Part shown: one piece after another, positions 1 through 5,556 of the stretch
Layout of the letters: each line of letters begins with the position of its first letter
Position numbering within the stretch: position 1 is the first letter of the stretch
Assembly: GCA_902491415.1 (NCBI GenBank)
Contig: CABUHP010000113.1
Location: 1-6,033 of the forward strand
From: an uncultured Collinsella sp.
GTDB lineage: Bacteria; Actinomycetota; Coriobacteriia; Coriobacteriales; Coriobacteriaceae
Length of the DNA stretch: 6,033 nt
Reading direction: 5' to 3'
The notes under the pieces: model-generated
Told to the model about the DNA's origin: nothing
The model's database searches: none
What the model saw: the letters and a program-made list of their open reading frames with translations, nothing else
Translations under genes and position numbers: made by a program

Positions 1-585
<585 letters not shown>

Positions 586-684
586 TCACCATGGCGCCGA
601 ATAGCGGTCTCAAACCGCACCGAATCGGCAGCCATCAAACTGGAGTGGATCGCGCAATCAACTCATGCCCTTGCCATTTCTAAA

Positions 685-715
685 TGATCCGTTTTCCTCC
701 GTCCCCAACGGATCA
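685..715. repeat. REP-like palindrome in the htrA-ligA gap
   Basis: A perfect 9-bp inverted repeat (TGATCCGTT at 685-693, AACGGATCA at 707-715) encloses a 13-base loop. On the minus strand the loop reads GGGGACGGAGGAA. It sits just downstream of the htrA terminator and is not needed for it. The GGGGAC(A/G)G core also occurs in the palindrome at 2425-2457, which suggests a family of small dispersed palindromic elements rather than a gene-specific site. The role is unknown. The rest of the 538-786 gap holds the htrA terminator and the ligA ribosome-binding site. Confidence 0.6.
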
Positions 716-716
716 A

Positions 717-760
717 TAAGAAAAGAGGGGCTGTCCCGCGTTGGCGGAACAGCCCCCTCT
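717..760 (-). terminator. Rho-independent terminator of htrA
   Basis: On the minus strand, AGAGGGGGCTGT pairs with ACAGCCCCTCT (one bulged G). The stem continues inward through CCGC/GCGG around a four-base loop and is followed directly by a TTTTCTT tract. It begins 27 nt after the htrA stop codon. The long GC-rich stem plus U tract is a classical intrinsic terminator and should separate htrA from ligA. Confidence 0.9.
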
Positions 761-786
761 GGCATCGGTATGTGCGATATAGCTCG

Positions 787-2253
787 TTAGAAACCCTGAC
801 CGTAGCCTTGACCCTGGCCCTGGCCCTGCTGGCCCAGCAGCTCCTCCAGGTACTGGCGCAGCTGCTCGTCGGTAATACCGCCGTTGCCGTTGTCGGTCGA
901 ACTGTCATCCTGCTGCTGGTTCTGCAGCTCCTCATCGGAGCCCAGCTCGACGGTGACCTTCTTCTCTTCCTTGCCGCGCATAAGCGTGATCTCGACCTTC
1001 TCGCCCACCTCGTGGCTGCGCAGCGCGATGATCAGGCCATCGGCGCTCGTGATCTCGTCGTCACCCAGCTTGGTGATGACGTCGCCCTCCTGAATGCCGG
1101 CCTTGGCGGCAGGGCCGTCCTCAACGACGCTCGCCACGTACGCACCACTATCGGTGCTCAGCTTGTTGGTGCGGGCGTTGAGCGCATTGACGCTCGAAAG
1201 CGTAGCGCCCATGTACGGATGCACCGGCGTCTTGCCGTCGATGATCTGGTCGGCAATGTTCTTGGCGTAGTTAACGGGAATGGCAAAGCCCACGCCCGAG
1301 CTGGAGCCCGAATAGCTCTCGATGAGCGAGTTGATGCCCACCAGCTCGCCATTGTCGTTGACGAGCGCGCCGCCGGAGTTGCCCGGGTTGATGGCAGCGT
1401 CGGTCTGGATCATGTTGGCATAGATGGTGTTACCGCTGGTAGAGCTCATGGCCGTGGAGCGGTAGAGCGCCGAGACGATACCGGTAGAGACAGACTGTTC
1501 GTTACCGAACGGCGAGCCGATCGCCATAACCCACTCGCCCACGTTGAGCTTGGAGGAGTCACCGATCTCGATCGGCGTGAGCTTGGAGGCGTCAGCATCC
1601 TTGAGCTTGATGACGGCCAGGTCGCTCGAAGCGTCGTTGCCCACGAACTCAGCCTCGTAGGTAGTGCCGTCATCCATGGTAACCACGTACTGGTCGTAAC
1701 CATCGACCACGTGGTTGTTGGTGAGGATGTGGCCCTCGGTATCGAGCACCACGCCCGAACCGACGCTGCCCGAGCTGTCCGACTCATCGGCAGACTGCGA
1801 AAGCGAGCCATTCTGGCTGCCGCTCGAAGTGGCGGTAATGGAAACCACAGAGGGCAATGCCTTGGCAGAAACGGCCTCGGCCAGCGTGGTGTCCTCGGAG
1901 TCGATCGTGATCTTTTGCGTCGATGAACCCGAAGCGCCCGCCGTCACGGCATTCTTGCCGCCGCCGATATCGAGCGTGCCACTCATGATAAGCGCAATGA
2001 CCAGCAGAGCTCCGCAGGCACAACCGGCGAGCGCCGTAATAAAGATCGGCAGCTTTTTGGTCTTGGTCTTGACCACTGTGTGCTTGTTTACAACCTGCTG
2101 GCCGCCCAGCGGCTGGCCGGTCTGCGTGTCGTAAGCCTGCACGTAGGGAATGTTGCTGCCGGCAGGCGTCGACTCCACCTGCACACGCGGCTGCTGCTGG
2201 GTCTCGCCGGCGTGACCCGCATCCTGGGGGCGCTGGGAATCGTTCTCGCTCAT
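787..2253 (-). CDS. Membrane-anchored HtrA/DegP-like S1C serine protease with one PDZ domain
   Basis: This 488-residue protein is a trypsin-fold, ATP-independent protease of the HtrA/DegP family, acting on misfolded or damaged proteins outside the cytoplasmic membrane. Residues 1-67 are a hydrophilic, Gln- and Pro-rich cytoplasmic segment. About 68-92 form one transmembrane helix preceded by lysines (KTKTKKLPIF), placing the protease domain outside. The catalytic triad is visible: His181 in LTNNHVVDG, Asp211 in SSDLAVIKL and Ser293 in TDAAINPGNSGGAL. A PDZ domain spans about 347-437 (MGATLSSV, GPAAKAGIQEGDVI). The tail (about 440-488) is acidic and Gln-rich, has a short helix (TDEQLRQYLEELL), and ends in a low-complexity Gln-Gly run closing with YGQGF. 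The start at 2253 is chosen because AAAGGA lies eight bases upstream; an in-frame TTG at 2292 falls inside a hairpin. It appears monocistronic or fed by readthrough from the upstream regulator gene. Confidence 0.95.
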   Translation of the reverse strand: MSENDSQRPQDAGHAGETQQQPRVQVESTPAGSNIPYVQAYDTQTGQPLGGQQVVNKHTVVKTKTKKLPIFITALAGCACGALLVIALIMSGTLDIGGGKNAVTAGASGSSTQKITIDSEDTTLAEAVSAKALPSVVSITATSSGSQNGSLSQSADESDSSGSVGSGVVLDTEGHILTNNHVVDGYDQYVVTMDDGTTYEAEFVGNDASSDLAVIKLKDADASKLTPIEIGDSSKLNVGEWVMAIGSPFGNEQSVSTGIVSALYRSTAMSSTSGNTIYANMIQTDAAINPGNSGGALVNDNGELVGINSLIESYSGSSSGVGFAIPVNYAKNIADQIIDGKTPVHPYMGATLSSVNALNARTNKLSTDSGAYVASVVEDGPAAKAGIQEGDVITKLGDDEITSADGLIIALRSHEVGEKVEITLMRGKEEKKVTVELGSDEELQNQQQDDSSTDNGNGGITDEQLRQYLEELLGQQGQGQGQGYGQGF

Positions 2254-2261
2254 GGCTGCGA

Positions 2262-2267
2262 TCCTTT
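2262..2267 (-). promoter_or_regulatory. Ribosome-binding site that fixes the htrA start
   Basis: AAAGGA on the minus strand lies eight bases before the ATG at 2253. The alternative in-frame TTG 39 nt upstream has no such sequence and is part of a stable hairpin, so the shorter 488-residue protein is preferred. Confidence 0.75.
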
Positions 2268-2282
2268 CGTCAAATAACCAAA

Positions 2283-2306
2283 GGCCCGCCAAACATGTGG
2301 CGGGCC
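2283..2306 (-). terminator. GC-rich hairpin in the htrA leader (terminator or attenuator-like)
   Basis: On the minus strand, GGCCCGCCA pairs perfectly with TGGCGGGCC around a six-base loop, and the stem is followed by TTTGGTTATTTG. The U tract is interrupted, so as a terminator it is weaker than the one after htrA. It could end transcripts coming from the upstream synthetase/regulator unit. It ends only 29 nt before the htrA start codon, so there is no room for a full htrA promoter downstream of it. Any htrA transcript therefore probably carries this hairpin in its 5' leader. In the remaining upstream gap I found only weak promoter-like hexamers. Confidence 0.45.
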
Positions 2307-2424
2307 ATCATTGTTCACGTTGAGTTGTACCCCAATATGCGGGCGAACGTGTATGAGAACGCAATCTTTTAGGAAGGCTTAAGTTCTGCTGCAGATTCGA
2401 GAGGAACCCGCACCTGCGTCAAGA

Positions 2425-2457
2425 CCACCACAAAGGTGCCTGTCCCCTTTGTGGTGG
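2425..2457. repeat. REP-like palindrome with GGGGACAGGCACC core
   Basis: CCACCACAAAGG at 2425-2436 and CCTTTGTGGTGG at 2446-2457 form a perfect 12-bp inverted repeat with a nine-base loop. On the minus strand the centre reads AAAGGGGACAGGCACCTTT. It begins four bases after the stop codon of the regulator gene. With no U tract it is not a typical intrinsic terminator, though the hairpin could protect the 3' end of the upstream transcript. GTGCCTGTCCCC-type cores recur in small dispersed palindromes of many bacteria, as I recall. No transposase is present here. Confidence 0.7.
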
Positions 2458-2461
2458 AAAT

Positions 2462-3124
2462 CTAGTCCTTAAACAGATAGCCCACGCCGCGGACGGTGGT
2501 GATGTGTGCCGCGATCTGCGGGCCCACCTTGGAGCGGATGCGTCGGATGTGCACGTCGACGGTGCGCGTGCCGCCGCAGTACTCAAAGCCCCACACGCGG
2601 TGCAGCAGCACCTCGCGGCTGTAAGCACGGTTGGGGTGCGTTGCCAAAAAGCTCAGCAGCGAGTACTCCATCAGCGTCAGGTCGATGGGCTCGTTATCGA
2701 GTGTCACCTGGTAGGTGGCCAGGTTGATCTCGAGGTTATCGATATTGAGCACATCGTCGGCGGCGACGGTCTCCTCCTCGCCCATCAGGCGCTGCGCACG
2801 AGCCTTGAGCTCGTTGGGCGTCGCCGTGGGGCATACAAAGTCGGCATGCGCGTGATTCGGCAGGCGCAGGGTGCCAAGGGCCTCATCGTCGACGATCACC
2901 AGCATGGGGACGCCGCCACGATCGTCAAGCCACTTGGCAATCTGATCGATGCGGTCGCTGCGAATGCCGTCGGAATCGAGGATCAGCAGGTCAAAGTCGT
3001 GCGCCGCAGTCGGCGAATCGGGGGTTGCCAGGCTCACCTCGACACCCAGGGTGGTCGTCAAGCTGCGGGCAAACTCGTGGAAGCGCGTCGTGCGCGCCAT
3101 GAACAGGGCACTCTTTTCGGACAT
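2462..3124 (-). CDS. GlnR-like orphan OmpR-family winged-helix regulator with degenerate receiver
   Basis: This 220-residue protein has a receiver-like N-terminus (about 1-115) and an OmpR/PhoB winged-helix DNA-binding domain (about 126-219). The DNA-binding part (LTLMEYSLLSFLATHP, VWGFEYCGGTRTVDVHIRR, TVRGVGYLF) most closely recalls GlnR, the global nitrogen regulator of actinomycetes (VWGYDYFGGTRTVDVHVRR, from memory). The receiver has lost the N-terminal acidic pair, the beta-4 Thr/Ser (Val78 here) and the beta-5 Lys (Pro99 here). It keeps Asp50 in LLILDSDG. Orphan GlnR proteins likewise have atypical receivers and are reported to dimerise through the Asp50 region without classical phosphorylation. 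No histidine kinase is visible. The gene lies 50 nt after the synthetase-like gene with no terminator between, so they are probably co-transcribed. GGAGG five bases before the ATG at 3124 sets this start. Target genes are inferred, not shown; another OmpR-type regulator remains possible. Confidence 0.85.
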   Translation of the reverse strand: MSEKSALFMARTTRFHEFARSLTTTLGVEVSLATPDSPTAAHDFDLLILDSDGIRSDRIDQIAKWLDDRGGVPMLVIVDDEALGTLRLPNHAHADFVCPTATPNELKARAQRLMGEEETVAADDVLNIDNLEINLATYQVTLDNEPIDLTLMEYSLLSFLATHPNRAYSREVLLHRVWGFEYCGGTRTVDVHIRRIRSKVGPQIAAHITTVRGVGYLFKD

Positions 3125-3129
3125 ATCGG

Positions 3130-3134
3130 CCTCC
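3130..3134 (-). promoter_or_regulatory. Ribosome-binding site that fixes the regulator start
   Basis: GGAGG on the minus strand lies five bases before the ATG at 3124. A GTG-initiated extension to 3208 would overlap the 3' end of the synthetase gene and add a segment unlike a receiver domain, so the short form is preferred. Confidence 0.75.
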
Positions 3135-3174
3135 AAAGAAATGAGCTCAATCGTACTGGAACAAGCCAGCGCGA

Positions 3175-4512
3175 TTAGGAGTTCGCCAGGTAGTGCTTGA
3201 TCTCCCACTCGGTGATCGTAGACTCAAACTTATGCCACTCGTTGCGCTTCTTTTTGAGGAAGAAGCTGTGGATGTGCTCGCCGAGGGCATCCTTCATAAA
3301 CTGCGAGTCCTCAAACACGTCGAGCGCCTCTTTGAGCGAGCGCGGCAGCGGCGTGTAGCCGGCCTCGAGCATCTGACGGTCGGTAAGCTTGAGCGTCTCG
3401 GCCGTTGCCTCGGGCGGGAGTTCTAGCTTGCGCTCGATGCCGTCGAGACCAGCCGCCAGCGTGACGGCGTTGACCAGGTACGGGTTGGCCATGGGGTCGG
3501 GACTGCGCAGCTCGATGCGCGTGGACAGCTGCTTGCCAGGCTTGTAGACCGGAATGCGGACCATGCTCGCGCGGTTGCGCAGGCCCCACGTGGCGTACTG
3601 CGGTACGGAGTCGCCACCCGTGGTGATGCGCTTGTACGAGTTGACCGTGGGGTTGGTGATGGCGCTGATCTCGCGCGCGTGCGCCAGGATACCGGCCATG
3701 TAGTGTTTGGCGATGTCGGAGAGATGGTACTTCTCGTCGTCCTCGCCCCAAAAGACGTTGTTGCCGTCGTGGTCGAATAGCGACTGGCACAGGAACATAG
3801 CACTGCCGTCCTCGCCTGCCAACGGCTTGGGCATAAAGGAGGCGTGGCAACCGCTCTCGTAGGCCTGCTGCTTAATGATGAGTTTAGCCGTGGTGATGGC
3901 GTCAGACATGCTCAGGGCCTCGGCGTGGCGCAGGCTCATGCCGTGCTGCGAGCGGCCGGCGGCATGGAAGGTGTACTCCACGGGCACGGACATCTTCTCG
4001 AGCGTGAGGACAGTGTTGCGGCGCAGGTCGCGAGCGGCATCGCTTACCGAAAGATCGAAGTAGCCCACGTTGTCGAGCGGCTCGGGCGTATGCTCGTCGG
4101 GGAAGTAGTAATACTCCAGCTCGGCACCCACATTGAGCAGGTAGCCGGCCTTCTCGGCCTTGCGGAACATGCGGCGCAGGGCATCGCGCGGGTCGCCGGC
4201 GAAGGGCTTGCGGTCGGGGGTGCAGACATCGCAGAACACGCGGGCAACGCCGTTATGGCTCGGACGCCACGGTAGAATCTGGAAGGTCGAAGCATCGGGG
4301 AACGCCAGCATGTCGGCTTCCTCGGGCGTGGCAAAGCCCTCGATGGCGGAGCCGTCAAAGCCAATACCCTCCTCAAAAGCGACCTCGAGGTCCTCGGGGC
4401 TAATGGCAAAGTTCTTGAGGCGGCCGAGAATGTCGACAAACCACAGACGCACAAAGCGGATGTCACGCTGCTCTACGGAGCGGAGTACGTAATCGATGTT
4501 CTGCTGGTTCAT
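3175..4512 (-). CDS. glnA: Type I glutamine synthetase-fold protein (GlnA2-like) with altered metal-site residues
   Basis: Glutamine synthetase makes glutamine from glutamate, ammonia and ATP in the cytoplasm as a dodecamer. This 445-residue protein matches the short GSI type full length: beta-grasp domain (RFVRLWFVDILG, GIGFDGSAIEGFA), then the catalytic domain (ELEYYYF, CHASFMPKPL, ITNPTVNSYKR, RASMVRIP, TRIELRSPDPMANPYL). It is closest in style to mycobacterial GlnA2. Glu131, Glu133 and Glu334 are kept. The usual HHExAPGQ(H/Q)E motif reads FHAAGRSQHG here, so two metal-binding glutamates become Ala184 and Gly191. The usual GSxMHxH motif reads GSAMFLC, so the metal and substrate histidines become Phe240 and Cys242. 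The flap glutamate region reads GGDS with one extra residue. It may therefore be inactive, sensory, or use another substrate. The ATG at 4512 follows AAGGGGAG. It is the first gene of a unit with the GlnR-like regulator. The fold is certain; canonical activity is doubtful. Confidence 0.93.
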   Translation of the reverse strand: MNQQNIDYVLRSVEQRDIRFVRLWFVDILGRLKNFAISPEDLEVAFEEGIGFDGSAIEGFATPEEADMLAFPDASTFQILPWRPSHNGVARVFCDVCTPDRKPFAGDPRDALRRMFRKAEKAGYLLNVGAELEYYYFPDEHTPEPLDNVGYFDLSVSDAARDLRRNTVLTLEKMSVPVEYTFHAAGRSQHGMSLRHAEALSMSDAITTAKLIIKQQAYESGCHASFMPKPLAGEDGSAMFLCQSLFDHDGNNVFWGEDDEKYHLSDIAKHYMAGILAHAREISAITNPTVNSYKRITTGGDSVPQYATWGLRNRASMVRIPVYKPGKQLSTRIELRSPDPMANPYLVNAVTLAAGLDGIERKLELPPEATAETLKLTDRQMLEAGYTPLPRSLKEALDVFEDSQFMKDALGEHIHSFFLKKKRNEWHKFESTITEWEIKHYLANS

Positions 4513-4549
4513 GTCGCTCCCCTTTCTTTCGGGCGGGTTTCGACTGGTC

Positions 4550-4572
4550 TATATCGCAGATACTATCGCAGA
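4550..4572 (-). promoter_or_regulatory. Candidate core promoter of the synthetase-like gene, with a 9-nt direct repeat
   Basis: On the minus strand the 9-mer TCTGCGATA occurs twice with a 12-nt period, generating overlapping -10-like hexamers (TAGTAT at 4565-4560, GATATA at 4555-4550). No good -35 hexamer is present at the right distance. This fits a promoter that depends on an activator bound just upstream at 4578-4593. Exact start site unknown. Confidence 0.4.
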
Positions 4573-4577
4573 AAAAT

Positions 4578-4593
4578 GTTTCCGCAGGGTTAA
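4578..4593 (-). promoter_or_regulatory. GlnR-box-like site upstream of the synthetase-like gene
   Basis: On the minus strand, TTAAC, six bases, then GAAAC matches the actinomycete GlnR half-box gTnAC-n6-GaAAC, differing only at the weakly conserved first base. It lies 66-81 nt before the start codon and just upstream of, or overlapping, the expected -35 region. A second pair as in full Streptomyces boxes is not clear. Binding by the regulator encoded at 2462-3124 is inference. Confidence 0.5.
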
Positions 4594-4609
4594 AGCGTAT
4601 CAAGCGCTC

Positions 4610-4641
4610 AAAAAACGTTCGCGAACAGGCCGTTGCGAACG
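4610..4641 (-). terminator. Rho-independent terminator of the toxin-antitoxin operon
   Basis: On the minus strand, CGTTCGC and GCGAACG form a perfect 7-bp stem around a 12-base loop, followed at once by six Ts. It starts six bases after the hepT stop codon and insulates the toxin-antitoxin operon from the synthetase-like gene. Confidence 0.8.
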
Positions 4642-4646
4642 AGCGG

Positions 4647-5018
4647 TTAGCGTTCAGATTCGGAGACAATTTGTCTACAGGCTCGTTCCAGCGCAGGGAA
4701 CTCCATCGTCACTGCATCCCAAACAACCGAGCGGTCGACATTGCCGTAATCATGCGCAAGATAATTTCTCATGCCGATAATTCCACGCCATTCAATTTCG
4801 GGATGAAGCCGCTGCGAGCGTTCCGACAATTTGCCCGCTTCTTCCGTCACCCTAAGCGCACACATCAAAAGGGAGTCCGCCAACGCCCTCGTCCGCACGT
4901 CATTCGCATGCAGAAACTGGTCCTCGGTGATATCAAAAGCCTTGATGCGCTCGTTCGTTTCGGAGATGGCCTCCAAAACCTCTTGGGCGCGAAGGCTGTC
5001 TGACTTACGCGCGATCAT
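4647..5018 (-). CDS. hepT: HepT-like HEPN-domain toxin (DUF86 family)
   Basis: This 123-residue, probably all-helical protein belongs to the HEPN/DUF86 toxins of MNT/HEPN toxin-antitoxin systems. These act as RNases and are held inactive by the partner nucleotidyltransferase. The diagnostic RX4HXY motif is intact as RNYLAHDY (Arg84, His89, Tyr91). In characterised systems the Tyr of this motif is the residue AMPylated by the antitoxin. The preceding text (ADSLLMCALRVTEEAGKLSE and IEWRGIIGMRNY) is typical of the family. The ATG at 5018 lies inside the last codons of the antitoxin gene (14-nt overlap), with AAGGAG nine bases upstream, indicating coupled translation. The length is normal for the family, so the toxin looks intact. 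A terminator follows directly. Its RNA target cannot be read from sequence. Confidence 0.9.
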   Translation of the reverse strand: MIARKSDSLRAQEVLEAISETNERIKAFDITEDQFLHANDVRTRALADSLLMCALRVTEEAGKLSERSQRLHPEIEWRGIIGMRNYLAHDYGNVDRSVVWDAVTMEFPALERACRQIVSESER

Positions 5019-5499
5019 AAAGGATCACTCCTTCGCGCTCGATTACCGCGGCAAGATCGTCATCAAGATAGTCACTCGAGACAAGGTCAACCTGCTTCCC
5101 GGTTTCTTTGCGAACCGCCTCGCCAAACGCCGACAACGCGAAAAGACCAAAGCCCTGCTCGCGATCGACTTCGAGACGCAAGTCAATATCGCTATCGACA
5201 TGTGCCTCGCCCCGGGCATACGAACCAAAAAGAATCACGGTTTTGATGGCGGGAATCGAGCTGGCTGCCTCGCGGACGGCGGACTCAATCTGGGCAGCAT
5301 CCAAAATGCCCGTCGCGGCGCTTTCGCTCGCAGAGCTTTTACCAAGTGAAGGAACAAACGGCAGAGAGCGCTCGCGCAGCATCTGCCTCATAAACATATT
5401 GACCGCAACAGACGAAGTCATGCCAAGCTCTTCGCACAGTTCGGCAAATGAGTCTTTAATTGACGAGTCCACTCGCACACTCAGCACAGACGCAGCCAT
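5005..5499 (-). CDS. Antitoxin: DinJ/RelB-like ribbon-helix-helix domain fused to an MntA-type nucleotidyltransferase
   Basis: This 164-residue protein has two parts. Residues 1-50 read like a DinJ/RelB antitoxin N-terminus (LSVRVDSSIKDSF, EELGMTSSVAVNMFMRQML, LPFVPS), a ribbon-helix-helix DNA-binding and dimerisation domain. Residues about 68-162 form a minimal nucleotidyltransferase: GSYARGEAHVDSDID fits GSx10DxD (Gly92-Ser93, Asp104, Asp106), with a likely third carboxylate at Asp138 in KQVDLVSS. MntA proteins neutralise HepT by AMPylating the Tyr of its RX4HXY motif; all catalytic residues are present, so the same is expected here. A Ser/Ala-rich linker (51-65) joins the parts. MntA proteins usually lack a DNA-binding domain, so the fusion probably lets this protein repress its own operon. 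The start at 5499 has AGGAGG five bases upstream. It lies 42 nt after the LacI-family stop codon. Confidence 0.9.
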   Translation of the reverse strand: MAASVLSVRVDSSIKDSFAELCEELGMTSSVAVNMFMRQMLRERSLPFVPSLGKSSASESAATGILDAAQIESAVREAASSIPAIKTVILFGSYARGEAHVDSDIDLRLEVDREQGFGLFALSAFGEAVRKETGKQVDLVSSDYLDDDLAAVIEREGVILYDRA

Positions 5500-5508
5500 G
5501 GATACCTC

Positions 5509-5540
5509 CTGTATGACATTGTCTATATATTATCATACAG
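5509..5540. promoter_or_regulatory. Inverted-repeat operator of the toxin-antitoxin operon
   Basis: CTGTATGA at 5509-5516 and TCATACAG at 5533-5540 form a perfect 8-bp inverted repeat with a 16-base AT-rich spacer. One arm overlaps the candidate -10 element and the other runs into the AGGAGG ribosome-binding site. The position and symmetry fit binding by two dimers of the ribbon-helix-helix domain encoded just downstream, giving autorepression. The binding is inferred. Confidence 0.65.
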
Positions 5541-5556
5541 ACTAGCGAGAGGTCGA
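5529..5556 (-). promoter_or_regulatory. Candidate promoter of the toxin-antitoxin operon
   Basis: On the minus strand, TCGACC (5556-5551, 4 of 6 to consensus) and GATAAT (5534-5529, 5 of 6) are spaced by 16 bases. The -35 lies inside the last codons of the upstream LacI-family gene and the -10 lies within the inverted repeat. The start site would be near 5522. No terminator separates the two genes, so some readthrough is possible. Confidence 0.5.

Noticed and set aside
772..1926. A long plus-strand open frame opposite the HtrA gene
   Set aside because: It is antisense to a clearly homologous protease, its translation is a low-complexity Leu/Val/Arg-rich product with no recognisable domain, and it fits the open antisense frames common in high-GC genes.
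2254..2292. A 13-residue N-terminal extension of HtrA from a TTG codon
   Set aside because: The TTG lies in the loop and stem of a hairpin and has no ribosome-binding site, while the ATG at 2253 has AAAGGA at a good distance.
3125..3208. A GTG-started longer form of the GlnR-like regulator
   Set aside because: It would overlap the synthetase gene, adds residues unlike a receiver, and lacks the strong GGAGG found before the ATG at 3124.
3780..3975. Frameshift or sequencing error as the cause of the odd synthetase active-site motifs
   Set aside because: I re-read the codons on the minus strand. The protein stays collinear with GlnA2-type sequences on both sides with no length change, and other frames do not restore the canonical motif (one frame has a stop).
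4647..5540. The toxin-antitoxin operon as part of a larger mobile element
   Set aside because: I see no transposase, integrase, target-site duplication or attachment-site repeat. The intergenic DNA is AT-rich, but the genes sit cleanly between chromosomal neighbours.
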